64,000 bases of DNA. It comes from Platycnemis pennipes. Lineage: Eukaryota > Arthropoda > Insecta > Odonata > Platycnemididae. Below the pieces are notes generated by a model. That model was not told where the DNA came from, made no database searches, and saw only the letters and a list, made by a program, of their open reading frames with translations. The DNA lies in assembly GCA_933228895.1 (NCBI GenBank), contig OW121851.1, forward strand, positions 132,231,624-132,295,623. The letters run 5' to 3'. Shown one piece after another: positions 22,682-34,900 of the stretch (the first letter of the stretch is position 1; each line of letters opens with the position of its first letter). The position numbers and the translations under genes are program-made.

Positions 22682-23057
22682 GGGGATCGGGTTGGTGTGG
22701 TGGCTAGAGTTAGGTTCACTTTATATTTAAATAAATCCAGAGTGCAGTCCGGATCTGTCCTGCCGCTGGCGTATCTGCCGCTAGAGTTCTGACCTCCCAT
22801 TCCGAGGGCCCGGGTTCGATTCCCGGCAGTGGCGGGAGTGCCTAGTGGAGGGCATTTCAAGTTCAGTACTCTGTCCGTCGTATGGGACGTTAAACCGTGG
22901 TCCCCTTGGTGCCTTCTGTTAAGAGTAGGCTAATTCCGATGCCGGGTTTCTCTCCACCCTGAAAACTCCTACCATTACCCAATTACCCACCTATCCTAAA
23001 ATGGCGCAAACGACTTCAGCTGTCAGTCGCCTCCCCTGAATAACCAACCAACCAATC
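22682..23057 (+). mobile_element. tRNA-derived SINE, family A, with patchwork insertion
   Basis: A nearly complete copy beginning GGGATCGGGTTGGTGTGG, with B box GGTTCGATTCC (about 22812) and the CAACCAACCAA simple tail. TTAAACGAAACT flanks it on both sides (22670-22681 and 23058-23069), so the target duplication is preserved. A 77-bp foreign segment sits inside the tRNA-like head, between the A-box region and the B box; without it the head matches the clean copy at 40116. Confidence 0.92.
22712..22788. repeat. Templated patchwork insertion in the SINE
   Basis: GCTAGAGTT occurs on both sides (22703-22711 and 22780-22788). Within, 22709-22733 matches 21716-21740 exactly (25 bp, overlapping the left duplicate by three bases). 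After six bases, 22740-22773 matches 20978-21011 exactly (34 bp). Both sources lie 1.0-1.8 kb upstream in the same orientation. The pattern fits break repair with template switching after the SINE landed, but a nested insertion with a 9-bp duplication is also possible. Confidence 0.85.
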
Positions 23058-23069
23058 TTAAACGAAACT

Positions 23070-26000
23070 CTTGTATGTACCGGTTATTCCCTTTCTTTTG
23101 CTAATGCTTGAGATTGTAATGAATCATATGCGAGTTCATTTATTTGAATCAATTTTAGCAGCTTCTGTGCCTCCATCACCCATTTCTTTCGCTATTTGGT
23201 CCTTCCTCGCAACATAGGTGAAGTGCCGGCTCCGAAAAATATTTGCTGCACCGCCCATGGTTTTCTGTGAAGACCTGTGGCTGGCTAAATTTTTCTTTCC
23301 CTCGCGAGTCGAAGGAGGGCGGTTTTTCATGGCTGCGGACGACAAAAATGTTTCCGCCGTCGCCCCGGCGTTTTGGGCGCCAAGGGCGGAGGGCGCGAAT
23401 CGCCCGGAAATTAACACAAAAGAAACTTCACATGACAAACGAACGTGACAAAACGGGACAAAGCTTATGAATTTTTGCCCAAAAAACTAATCAGAGAGAT
23501 TTTAAAAAGAAACGAAGGGTGAAAAAAGAACGCAACCCGCCAGGTGAGACAGCGAAGGATGTGAGTGAGGGGAGGTGGACTGGGAAGAAGAAAAATGAGC
23601 GTGGTGGAGGGGGTGGAGGGGGGTGACGTGATGGGGGAAGGGTGGGGGGGGGGGTGTTTGCGGCGGAGATGTGAAACAGCCCCGGGGTCTCACACGTGAC
23701 GCTCTCCGAGGGTGTTCCATTTCTCCATGACGTCAGCTGGATCTGCCACCTCACCCCTCCCTTTCCCCCCCATCCCATGCTCCTCCCTTAACTCCCTCCC
23801 CAGACGCCCTTCCTTCCTCTCCCCACCCGCACTCCTCTTCCTTCTCTCTCTCCATCCATTTCATTTCGTCCTTGCTTTTCCATTTCCTTACCATGGCCGC
23901 AAACCATTTTGCGCTTATAGTTAAAAGTATTTCTGAAAATGCTCTTTGGATACCCGCGGTGGGAATGACTCCGTTTTAATTGGGCTCAGAGGTGGTTGCG
24001 ATGAAACTGAGCATGGAATTACTTATTTGCTACAGGGCGTTGATGATTGCTGGTTTGTTTTTCTCTCTTTTCTTCCAATCCTTTTTCCCGTTCAGTTTCT
24101 CAGAATCACTAGTATCCAATCCAATGATTGGTTTGCCGCAGCTCTCCGCCTGACTCTCCTCCCACATATTATCCATCAATTTGAATGCCTTTTTTTCCGC
24201 ATCTTATTTTTCAATTCTTTCAAAATGTATCAATAGTAATAGCAGTAATTGTAATATTTTCAGGGAGTGCAAATCCATGTATAATCCATTCATATAATTG
24301 TATCATTTTGTGGTTTACAATATTTTAGTAGATTTTAATATCGTGCGTTTCTGGTACTATTTTAAACCCTGCTACACCCTATTTAGAGCCATAAATTATG
24401 CTCCATAAGCGTAGAATTGGATCAAATTTAGCCTCAGATTTCAAGGATTAATTTTCATGCGGAAAGGGCAGGGAATGTGAAGGATTTCAAAGATAAAGGT
24501 AAATGGCAATTAAAGATTAATTTCCCAAAATAAATGCATAAAGCTCGCAAGAGGTTTGATTTCATAATTCGTTCTGCCGAATCATAATATTAAAATACAC
24601 TAGTAGAGCAAAATTGAAGGTACTTCAATGATGCTCCAAATACAATTACGCAAATTGTAATAGAAACTACTATTAAAGTCGATGTGTAAACAGCTTCTAT
24701 TCAATCGTAAATACACCAAACTACTACATGTTATGGACCTTACTAATGGGTTTTATCACCCAGAATATTTTCGGGGTCAGCTAATGCAAAGCACTCATGA
24801 TTAATAGAAGAAAAAGATGAGATCTCAGAAATGAAAAGCAATAATAATTTCAATTGAAAGCAACGGAACTATTCAAAGAGAATCAGTTCCTGGCTCTGCT
24901 TGGTTTAAAAGGTAGTTATCACTCGTTTGGTGAGTCCTATTAAAAACCGCCTCCCGTGTCTCCTCCAGTGATTTGAACATCTCTTTGTCGACCGTGAAAT
25001 TTCCTCTCCTAACGGGCGGCCTTATGGCTTACGAGAGGCCTTTGCAGAGGCGGCTCTCACACAAACACCGGTTTCCTATTAGGAGGGGGTGAGCCCCTGT
25101 CGCGTGCCAGATCCATTCGCAAGGGGCGGGCACTAGGGAAGGGGCTGATGCCAATCCATCCGTCTGCGGGGACCGAGCGCCGCACCCACCCCTGCCGCTC
25201 CCACGGCACCTCCAGCCGCCGCACCCGGAAAGCACGAGGAGCGGGACTTTGAGGAGGAAGCACAGCTTAAAGGGGCAGGAAAGGGAGCCGGGGGAAGAGA
25301 AATGAGTCGAGAAAGTGAGAATCATGGGGGGATTGGGAAGGGCGCTGAGTAGCAGGAAACGACCCTGGGGGACTTTGACTGATTGGCAAACTTGGGATTC
25401 ACGGGGGAGTCGAAATGTACCGGGCGCCCCGGAACGCAAACGGGAGGGGAATTACCCGCGGTGGTTATCCCTCTCATCTCTCGTCGAGTCCCCTGACGGC
25501 GCGAAGCTGCGAAGGGAGGTAAGGAATCGCGAGGGGAGGAAGGGATGGGGTGGGAATCAATTCCAAAACGAAACGTGGGCTTTGCGTCTCGCACCGATAA
25601 CTCCCGTCAGGGCTCATCTTTTAAAGGAGGGAAAAGCGTAAAACGGTACGATAAACGCTGGAATGGGGAGGGACGTTTATCCCAAATTACGACCTGAAAT
25701 GGAAAGGGCATATTCCGACGAGCGGCAAAGGCGAACATAATGCTGGCACGCTACAGTAGAGATTGATGCAAAAAAAGGTGGATTCCATCCAATAAATAGT
25801 TTGTTACTAGTTAAAAGTAGCTAATTATACTAGCGTGAACAACCGCCCAGAAAAAAATGTATCCCGAGAAGGGTACCTGAATTAGCCAGATTTCTCCGTC
25901 ACGAAGCTATAATTCTCAGGTAACTTCGACAATTATGGATAGGCACCTAAGCGAAACTATGGAAAGATCCCCATGGCATTTTGGGTATCTCTATTTATAT

Positions 26001-26189
26001 AACCCCATCAAACAAAATGATTATAAACACTCATTTCCCTCAGCATGGTTTTTTTTGTAAACATTAATAGTGCTTAAGGTTAACGTGTGTTAAAATCAAC
26101 ATGGATGTTTCTCCCTATTTATTTTTTTCTGGGAAATATATCAACCATGGCGTTGTAATAATTTAAGCCTATGGTAAGTTGGTTCTCCA
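23070..26189. other. Non-coding; GC islands 23.2-23.9 and 24.95-25.65 kb
   Basis: No gene is recognised. The first island has a purine-rich + strand half (23560-23660, with a G-run near 23644-23655), then a pyrimidine-rich half (23740-23890). A TGACGTCA site lies at 23728-23735. The second island is GC-rich with purine-biased stretches (25230-25560). Open frames overlap on both strands and look compositional. Confidence 0.45.
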
Positions 26190-26435
26190 TAGGGCAAGGG
26201 CCTAGCAAAGTTGACACACCGGTTCCCGTAAGATCACCGAAGTTAAGCAACGTTGGACCCGGACGGAGGGTGGATGGGTAGCCCCCCTCCATATCTGTAC
26301 CGTGGTACTCTTGTCCCCTGTCTGCAAGTGGCGGGCAGGTTAAATGTGGGTTGGCACAAAGGATCTAAAGAGGTCTAAGTGCCAGGGGGGCTCCAGAAGG
26401 CCCCTGCCCACCCCTCGAATTTACATTTATTTGCA
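26190..26435 (+). mobile_element. 5S rRNA-derived SINE-like element
   Basis: About 110 bp (26200-26310) resemble eukaryotic 5S rRNA. Recognisable blocks are ACACCGGTTCCCGT, GATCACCGAAGTTAAGCAAC (internal control region, about 26232-26251) and GGATGGGTAGCC (26271-26282, box C-like). Bases in the 5' part are missing relative to typical 5S, and the 3' half is diverged, so this is not a functional rRNA gene. An unrelated body follows to an ATTT-type end near 26435. ATTTAAG at 26161-26167 and near 26435 might be a short target duplication. It fits a SINE3-type element; a dispersed 5S pseudogene is the alternative. Confidence 0.8.
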
Positions 26436-26557
26436 TTTAAGGTTGATCTCCAAAACAATTATTGAGCAATACTAAGAGGATGATTGTGCAAGTGTGTGAT
26501 GAATTGAATTTCAGAAAACTTTAATATTTTTGTACTTTTAAAATTATATGAAGTTAT

Positions 26558-26628
26558 ATTGAGGGGAATCGAACCCGGTCTTCTAGGTAGCATGCCGTAA
26601 CCATTATAGCCTCCGTGCTATGCTCCAT
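26558..26628 (-). mobile_element. tRNA-derived fragment
   Basis: On the - strand an A-box-like TATAATGGTTA is followed about 30 bases later by B box GGTTCGATTCC. The acceptor arms do not pair well, so this is a tRNA-derived SINE head or tRNA relic and not a working tRNA. Confidence 0.55.
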
Positions 26629-28224
26629 CTTTCCAACCCTCCGTCACGGCCTGGGCCCGCCCACATTCGCTCGCGTTGGGGGGGGGGGGAGGGCAAGGGG
26701 GGGATATTCCTGTCTATGCCGCACCGAATAGAGCCCGTTCCACTTGCGACTGCCACGTAAAGCGCGGTCACCGTCGCGGGGTGGGACACACAGCGGGATG
26801 AGCTTCACTTTTCTCTTTTAACCCGCCCTGCCTCCACTAGACTCGCCTATTGAGCGCAGTTTATGAATGCAATTTTGATGACCGTGTGGGTTGAGGGTGT
26901 GTGTTCACATGTGGCGCGCGAAAGCGGTGGGTTGGTTTTCGGCCTGATGGAACGGGGCCAATTATCCCGTAAACGCTAATTGTTTCCTTCCCTCCCTCTC
27001 GTAACCACCTGACCCTCCACATCAGCGGGGTTCGTGTGTGTGTGTCGGTTTGTCGGCGTTGAATTTTTGATGCCCGCTAGCCTCGGCCTCCTCCCCCCGT
27101 TTTGAATGACAGCGCCCCCTTGTTTAAAGTTGCATCCGTCGGTTACGGGATGGGTGGGCGTTGGGTGGCGTATGGATATCTTTCCGGTCGCCCGGACTAG
27201 ATATCGCTCCGGCTGTGTTGTTGATCGCCTTCCCCCCATCCACCCCAGCCGCGAAGTTTGTTGATGGTGCCGCTGTTTTGTATCATTGTTGCGTCTCGTT
27301 TTATTTTTTTCCCGCCCAAAAAGATCTCTCTCCTCCCGTCCATCACCGTCCTTTCTTTTTTTGCAACTTCTCGTCTTTGGTGCGGCATTATGATTTCATC
27401 GGTTTCGCCGCGCGGTCATATTGATGCCGTTTAATATTTCATGTGAGCGGATGCTCAACGCCAAAAAAATAGCGGTGGCCATGAGTTATAAGTCGCGGCG
27501 AAAACATAAGGGACTCCATGAATTATTCCTCGCAGACTAATCTCCCGTCAGCTTTCTGAACACGATGCTTTAATCGTACTTTTCAATACTTCCATCGCCT
27601 CTTCATTTTGAATATTTCAAGCGATCCATACGCGTTCCATGTTTATCTCAAAGGAAATGGTCAAATTACCAGTCGTTTTGCTTACTTACAGAATAATAAA
27701 TCATAAAATAGCAGATTAGATCGAATGACAGCAAAAAAGATAAACCTAATGTTACAAAATCCCGAATGCAGGCCTCTGTTAAATTCTTTTAGAGAGATGT
27801 CAGAGGTAATAAAACTCATGGTACAAACTACTTTTCATTCCAATCGCTTTTGAACAGAAACATTTCACTTGAAAGTTGAGTATTTATGAAAATTCAGAAA
27901 TATCAATTAAAATAACATGCGCAGTGACTGCGATTTTTAGAACACTGAGAAATAAGCTGTTCTTCTTTTATCTTGTAACCATAATTTAGATATTTCTCTG
28001 TTATAATTTATAGCTTATATTGTTATTATTTTTTACAGTTACCTATTTACTTATATTTTTCTTCCCTTTATCTTGTGACATTGTAATCTGTTGTCTCCTT
28101 AAGTGGATACTTCTCCCTTATGCTATTTGTGACATTTTTTGGGCTTTACTATGCATGTCTATATTTCCATACCCCGTAATCAATTCTTTGAAATATTTGT
28201 TCGGGAAGGTTTTACAGTGATTCG
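26629..28224. other. Non-coding; GC-rich island 26.63-27.45 kb
   Basis: No gene is recognised. The island has a 13-G-scale run near 26679 and a short GTGTGTGTGT run near 27035. From 27500 onward the DNA becomes AT-rich. Frames on both strands are compositional. Confidence 0.45.
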
Positions 28225-28276
28225 ATGGCTTTCGTTTGCACCGATTTTGCCGCGTTGATTTATTTTGAGGACTACA

Positions 28277-28373
28277 ATTTCGCTGGCGTTCCAGCTAGCT
28301 TCTTCAGGTCCGAAGTGAGCTGAAGACGCCTCAACCATGGTCACGCCTCATGGATTGAAGAGGCTTGCGAAAT
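28277..28373. ncRNA. Opposed hammerhead-like motifs, weak
   Basis: On the - strand, CTGAAGA (complement of 28301-28307) and GAAAT (complement of 28277-28281) flank a perfect GCTGG/CCAGC stem (28282-28286 and 28291-28295) plus five extra bases. On the + strand CTGAAGA (28320-28326) and GCGAAATT (about 28367) flank a GCCTC...GAGGC stem. The head-to-head layout resembles Penelope-like terminal repeats, but spacing departs from the minimal hammerhead and a cleavage triplet is not clear. Confidence 0.3.
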
Positions 28374-28699
28374 TAACACTTGGGGTGGGGGAGAGGGCAG
28401 TTGGCTTTGACTGTGTCGTCTACGGTTTCCCAGGTCTGGTGCCCATAAAGTGACATAACGTGGGTTTGGCTGAGCGAAATAGACCTCTACTGGATTGGAA
28501 ATCAGGACCTTTTGTCAGAAATCCAATGGTGCACCCGATGGAATGCTACGCAGTGGTTTTAAACCGATAAAATATAATGCATAACAATAAAAAGCAGGAA
28601 GAAGTCAACATGCGGGCCGCGAATCACTTACGCTAGATAGATGTTTAAAAAGGGCAATAAGGACGGAGGAAACGTTTATTATCGTGTTAAGTTTTTATT

Positions 28700-28998
28700 A
28701 GTTAGTTATTCAGGGGAGGCGACCGACAGCTGAAGTAATTTGCGCCATTTTAGGTTAGGTGGTTGTTGGTAGGAACATTATTGAGGAACGGAGGAAGGGT
28801 GGAGAGAAACCCGGCGTCGGCATTAGCCTAATCTTAACGACAGGCGTCAAGGGGACAACGGCTTAACGTCCCATCCGACGGACGGAGTACTGCACTTGAA
28901 ATGCTTTCTACTAGGCACTCAAGTAGGGACCGGTTTTCCACTGAAAATTCTATCACTGCCGGGGAGCGAACACGAGTCCTCGGGATGGGAGGCCAGGA
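28700..28998 (-). mobile_element. tRNA-derived SINE, family A, 5'-truncated
   Basis: On the + strand this reads CAGGGGAGGCGACCGACAGC, AAACCCGGCGTCGGCATTA and CGTCCCATCCGACGGACGGA, i.e. family A in reverse. The B box has decayed (GGAGCGAACACGAG). Homology stops in the tRNA head near 28998, so the Pol III promoter is incomplete. Confidence 0.9.
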
Positions 28999-29169
28999 TT
29001 TTGTTTTGGTTGTAGTAGTTTTCATTGGGATGCGTCAACTGCTATGGTCATTTTGCACAACCTAACACCTTATTCATGCCGATATTTTAATATTATAAAA
29101 GAATATGAGCTAAGGTAATCATCATAGGTAAAATAGCTTCATACTTTATTCTAAACACCATACTTTATT

Positions 29170-29410
29170 AAAAAATTAAAATCTTGGCTATGTTCTCTGC
29201 GTCATCTCCTAGGACTTGTCTATTTTCTCCCCAGATGTCTATCGTCTCCCGTGCTACACGATAGTACGCTAGATAGACTCGCACTCTGTCAGGACATGCC
29301 GCACAGTCAAGAAAGAGTCCCAGTCGTCACAACGTGGTGTAATATTCTCTTCGGTAAAAAGAGTGGGTCAAGGTACAATGCCACTTTTGTTTTGGTATTT
29401 CAGTGAATGG
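29170..29410 (-). pseudogene. LINE C-terminal fragment (zinc-knuckle-like motif)
   Basis: On the - strand a frame reads ENITPRCDDWDS, FLTVRHVLTECESI, then a stop. It matches the CxxC...LTVxHxLxxC motif seen at the C-terminus of Jockey/R1/I-type non-LTR retrotransposon polyproteins, with the second Cys replaced by Trp. Further stops and frameshifts lie on both sides. A related fragment with CxxC intact is at 42541-42695. Confidence 0.7.
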
Positions 29411-30223
29411 TCAGTAAACGCTGAACGAAACTCTATGAAAAGAATGAATTGCTCAAGAAGCGTATAGAATTTACAGCCTAGGGTGCAGCGGTGTAGTGAA
29501 CTCGGTAATGGAATAGTGACAGTGTGACTCTATGTTTTCTATGACTTTAATTCAGCGACTGCACCTGGCTGAATGTTTCGTGGCCAGAATAACATATTGA
29601 GCGTGGCTTTATTCTGCCAGCCGAGTGTCGTCGTATCTTGAAGCCACGGCTTGTCGCCCTTCGAAGGGGCCTCCCCGACTCATGACCGCCGTTGACGGGA
29701 GACTCCATCGTGCTGGCGTCTCTTCCCGACGTTTGTGTACGGTGCGTCCGTCAGCTCCCCTCGGCGTCTAGATGCCTTTTGGCCGTCACCCCTTCCCCAT
29801 CTGTCCTCGAGATATCTCGCGTGTGAATTGGGTCACTCTCGTGTCTCGCTGTGGAGAGCCTCTCACGTCGTCCGACCATTCAGTGTCCCCCTCCCCGGCT
29901 GCAGGAGGACGTCCGCGACGCCTAGAATGATAAAAAGTGTGATTGTTTGATTCTAGAAGTTTTTGCGCTACGAAAACGGCGTCTTAAGTGAGACCAGAGA
30001 GATATAAGCGGAAATTTCAGGGCGCCGTACTGGTTGTGGCGTGGTTCTGAGACTACTTACAGTGCCAAATGGTTCTTTGAAATTTAGAATTTTTTCAAGT
30101 ATATAATGTTTTTAATTGTAGAGAAGTAAATAATTTTTATTGATTTTTGACATGCATCCACTACGAAAAAATGCTTTTATATTATAATTTTGTTTGAACG
30201 ATATATATGTTAGGCATTTATCA
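29411..30223. other. Non-coding; GC-rich island 29.6-29.95 kb
   Basis: No gene is recognised. The 71-codon + frame at 29735-29950 is Arg/Ser/Pro rich and compositional. Confidence 0.4.
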
Positions 30224-30483
30224 TACATCTACATATACGTAATACCCTGCGAGCCAAAACGAGGGTGTGTGGCAGGGGGTGAATATCACCAAACATGCAC
30301 TATTGACCTGCAGAAAGGATATTTAATGGAGGCATGCTAGATAATAGGCAGCTAGATGGTTAGTATCTACATAATACGAAAGGGATTATTGGTTGTTATT
30401 GCATGCATCATGGACTACAGACTAATCTAACAATATTTCATCTACTTACCCCTTTGCTACGCTGCCTATTGTGCTCTCTTATG
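30224..30483 (-). mobile_element. LINE family B tail, short subfamily
   Basis: The + strand reads CATCTACATATACGTAATACC, CTGCGAGCC and GAGGGTGTGTGGCAGGGGGT. It shares blocks such as GATTATTGGTTGTTATTGCA and a terminal TTGTGCTCTCTTA with the copy at 14554-14820. The microsatellite at the left marks the 3' end on the - strand. Confidence 0.8.
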
Positions 30484-31626
30484 CCGGATCTATCGGTCCG
30501 ACATCTCTCTAATCTTGTTAATCTGATCATACCTAGCGTAATTCGCAGGGGTTCTTAATATGTATCTAACGTCATAGAACTAAGATAAGAGTTCCTGAAC
30601 GTTCATCTCTCTAACGCTGCTCAATCACAACTTAACTGGATGAAGAACAAAAATGCCTTCGCAGCTTTTAAAATTTTCACTGCCGTCGTCAGCATACCAG
30701 TAAAACATTGGTAGATTTTTTCGATAGTATCTGCCTGCCATTCCCTGCGTATGTTTCTTCGTCCTCCTTCATTACCCAGTATCTTCTTCAACAAGCTCAC
30801 TAGCAATTCGTTAATTCTCCAGACGTCGTCCATTCATTTTCACTCCTAATTGCTTCGCTCAATTATCTCGCATACCATATTATTATTATATTATCATATT
30901 CCTATTTCTCTTCTTTCTTCTAATTGTGTCAATTTTCTTCCACACCCACAACTCAATGCCCTCCAACATTTAATTACTCTCTTCCCTCATATGCCAAGCC
31001 TCCGAGTTACACAATTTAAAGCTTCAAATTGCTGTTTTTTGTGCCTTTTTGTGCCTTTTCGTATTGAACCCCGCATTCCTTCCTCTTCGCGATTAATTCC
31101 TCGGCTAGCTTCCACATAAGACTCTTCCGGCTGTTTCATCTGCTCCAGTTTATGGCCTCCAGAGTTTAATTTGTTCTAGTTTTTTTTAACTCGAGAGACC
31201 GATTACTTTTGTAGTTCTGTTGGTGATCATCGTTACTTATTTATCATTTATTTCATTTCTCCTGGTGGGCTTAGCGAAGTTCACCAACAAAATATCGTTT
31301 CATCCGCAAATATATCCGAATAAATCAGTGCCTCCTTAATGCTTGTGCGTTCTTAATGCTGACGACGTTGGTCCTAATCTTGAAGGGTCGTTCAAGACTT
31401 TAAGATTAAGAGTTTCACATCAATAGATATTCGGTGGGCCGAGGGTGTTTGGAGCCTCCTATGTCCATCCCTTTGCATGGCTCGCTCTACAAGGAGCTCC
31501 TTCACCGATCTCTCGCTCGTTCCGAAGGAAAAGGACACTCACTCCTACCCTGTCTGCTCCGTCTCGAGCCCTTTACCCTACTCTATCTAAACACAAACCT
31601 ACGCTTTGCAGCCACCTTCCTGCCCT
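30484..31626. other. Non-coding or unrecognised
   Basis: No gene is recognised. The - strand frame at 30621-30833 (70 codons) has no known domain; it lies just beyond the LINE tail and could be more of that element. Confidence 0.35.
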
Positions 31627-31955
31627 CTCACACATCTACAGTGCTTCCTACACCCCTACAGTGCCTCCTACACCCCTACAGTGCCTCCCACACCCCTACA
31701 GTACCTCCCACACCCCTACAGTGCCTCCCACACCTCTACAGTGCCTCCCACACCCCTACAGGGCCTCCCACACCTCTACAGTGCCTCCCACACTCCTACA
31801 GTGTCTCCCACACCCCTACAGTGCCTCCTACACCCCTTCAGTACCTTCCACACCTCTACAGTACCTCCCACTCCCCTGCAGTGCCTTCCACACCTCTACA
31901 GTGCCTCCCACATCCGTACAGTGTCTCCCACACCCCTACAGTGCCTCCCCACCCC
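31627..31955. repeat. 20-bp minisatellite, about 16 copies
   Basis: The unit is close to CTACAGTGCCTCCCACACCC. From 31641 to 31940 there are 15 consecutive units in perfect 20-bp register with no indels, plus partial units at each end. Because 20 is not a multiple of three, each frame cycles through three phases and gives a 20-residue repeat (for example YSASHTPTVPPTPLQCLPHP). All three + frames remain open here, producing overlapping frames of 131-244 codons. These frames are most likely a by-product of the repeat. Confidence 0.95.
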
Positions 31956-34900
31956 ACAGCGAGGTGACGCTCGGTTTTCTCGGCGCTGCTGCTACCGTTA
32001 AGGCATTCAAAAGTGACAAGTTGGATGTATGTGGGTTTGACTGGCCGACGAAAGAGATTCTCGTCCATGGGAAAAGGGTGTTATTTCGCTTTCAAAAATA
32101 TAAATTAACGATTTCAGTGCGTCCATCAGTCGAGAGCTGGAGGGAGGTGGTGGGAACTCCGGTTGCCAGAAAGGAATGAAAATCGCGCTCTCTTGAGCTC
32201 TCTCTTTTATTAAAGATTGGTGCCCCAGTTTTTCTTTCCTCATGAGGAAAACCCATGCAAACATCGCCACTCTTGTAGGGTACACGATTGCGATTAACGT
32301 CTTATTCCAAATTAGGGCGTGGTTGCGCAGTTGGCGTTGTGCCTGAGCTCCGAGGATTCTGGACATGGGCAATACGATAATTTGGGTAAAGTCGAAAGTG
32401 CCTCCCATCTTAAATTCACGCATCCCGGCTACCCTGAGTTCAAGATGTCATTAAAATTCGCTGGCAATCTTGGTGGAGCTTCAACACCTAAATTAGTACA
32501 TATTCCAAACACCTTTTCACTTAGTAGGAAGAAGGCTTCTACTCACCAATCGAGCTTTTCGTCAAGTTAATCACTGAATACTATTGCATAACACCAACAA
32601 CAAGAAGCAAAGTTCTGATATTTACAGTCTTCGTGATCGCATGGCGGTAGCGTTGCCCATGCTCTCATATTTCAAAAGTACTGCTTTCCGTGGTTCTCTC
32701 CTAAATGCATTGCACGACTCACCGGAGATTGCGCCGCATTATCTGAAACAGAGTTTAAAAAAATGTGAATCATTTTCATGGGAAAAGTCACCCATTTGCT
32801 ACACCGTACAACGGTGGTTGATTTGGCGTAAAAATAAATATCGGAATCTTCTAGCTACGTCTTAACTGTATTGAACAGCAGATAATCCATCTCCCTTGCC
32901 CTCCTTTCGGCTACTCGTCTACCATTTGCCCAAATACCCACCGAATACAATTGAATTCCCTCCGATATTCGCCGTTCTCTTTTACAACCTCCTCTTACCG
33001 TCATCAGTCATTTGTCAAATGGAATTGTGTGTCTGTACGGGTACGTGCGCGAGCGTGTGTGTGTGAGTTGTGAGAAACTCATTTCCGTGGAGCAAGCTGT
33101 GGCATTGTCTAACAAAGACAAATAGATCGTCTTTGGAGTCAGCGCGAAAGGAAACAAATCGTTTCTCCGAGGAGATCTGTCGCGCGGATTAGACGAGGGA
33201 GAATTAGAGGAGTGATGAGTCCCGCACGTAGGATATGAATGTGTATATGGATATTGATCGAAAGACATGAGCCATAGGGACCGAGATGAACGCCTCGTGG
33301 ATCGCAGTTTCCGGCTCTGAGGAAATGGCGTCCATTTGCCAAGGAGTTTGAGGTTGTCTGTCATAGGTGGTGAATGTCAATAAAAATCTTCATCCATCTG
33401 CGTGATCTGTTGCGGAAAGTTATCCCATCATCAGTTATATTTTATAAATAAAAGCATCTGTATTTGGAGAAACTGGATATCGAACGAATATAAGAAAGGT
33501 GAGCAAGAGTTTTTGCGTCACTTGTCATTCCCGACCTTGACCCCTCGAAACAAGATTTTTTCTTAAAAAATATTTATCGTTTACATCATTGAGTTCATTT
33601 CCATTTATCAAGAGGCATTTTTTATTAAAGTATCTAACCAGTATTCCTACAATGCTATAAGTTGGAGCTGGTCTTTGCCTAAGGCCTCATCAGCTTACAT
33701 AAAACCTTTAGAATTTACAAGTGAATTTCAATATCATGTCTGAATTTTTTTTTAATTCGTATAGTTTTGTGAAGATTAAACAGAGATATTTCTCGCCATG
33801 AAAAATTCCTTCTAGACATGTCATTTCTTGATTGATGCGAATGAGGTGCTTGTTGGTAATTGAGGTACTTTTATTTTTACTTTTGAATATCAGATAATGT
33901 AAGCTATATATTGTTAACATTACTATTTTGGCCAATTTATTAAAGGGACTCTCGCAATAAATTCTATGCTAATTTTGACTCCCCTTTATGCGCCAATAAT
34001 GTAACGATTATATATCAACATTACGTAGCCGCTCCACGTTGGTGTTAATACTGAATGGTAACACTTCTTTTTAATATGCCGTTTAACGTACTACTTCCTC
34101 CAATATCACTCTTGCCTCCTTTGTCTCCCGGTTTGCTCAGTTTTTCAATTTGGGATCTCGGTTATAGAGAAAAAAAAGGGCTAGATTATTATACATACAC
34201 TACATTTATCATTTATTTTCTTGATCAATAACTTTAGAAAAGTCACTCTTTGGGACATCAAAATTCATCATTGACTTTTTACTGTTAAATTTCCAGATTA
34301 CCGATCTATACGGCCGAATGTTTTTATATTTCAGCCTTAAATATTATGCATTGAACAATTCTGTGAATCCAACCTGGCAGCAAGTTTTTTCCTCAGCTTT
34401 TCTCTTTCTTTCAAATTTTCTCTTTCCTTTTTAAAAAGAACTCTTTTATGAAGTCCATAGAAATCCCCAGTCAAACTTCAGCGTAAAAATGAAAGAGTCA
34501 GTAATCCACGCTTCCCTTCCATCGCTCCACCGCGTTTCTTCCTCGCGTTAGTGGATCATCTGCGAGCTTCCTATTTGCCTGGAATACGTCCGATCCTGAA
34601 AGTCTTCTTTCCTCACGAGCACTGTAGTAATCCCCTAAATGCTCTGTCTTCATTCCGCAGGCTCTATCATTCCATTATGTCCTTCACAGGATGGCCTTTA
34701 ATCATAGAGTCATCAGCATACGTCTGCTCTGAACCGCGTCTGATTTACCACCTCCCTCTAGCAGCCCGCTTCGCTTTTGCCGAATCATTCTTACGGATTT
34801 TGCTCCAATAATGCTCTTGGCCGTCCGATGCATTGGAAACATTTGTTTATGATTATATCTTTTTAAATGTGAAATTTTGAATGCATATTTTCTTGTGTAG

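Noticed and set aside
26558..26628. Functional tRNA gene on the - strand
   Set aside because: A and B box-like words are present, but the acceptor arms do not pair, so it was listed as a tRNA-derived fragment.
31637..31955. CRISPR-like array
   Set aside because: Units are contiguous 20-bp tandem repeats without unique spacers, and the DNA is eukaryotic.
31434..32179. Long overlapping + strand frames (131, 177 and 244 codons)
   Set aside because: They are produced by the stop-free 20-bp minisatellite in every frame; no start context, splice signals or domain supports a real protein.
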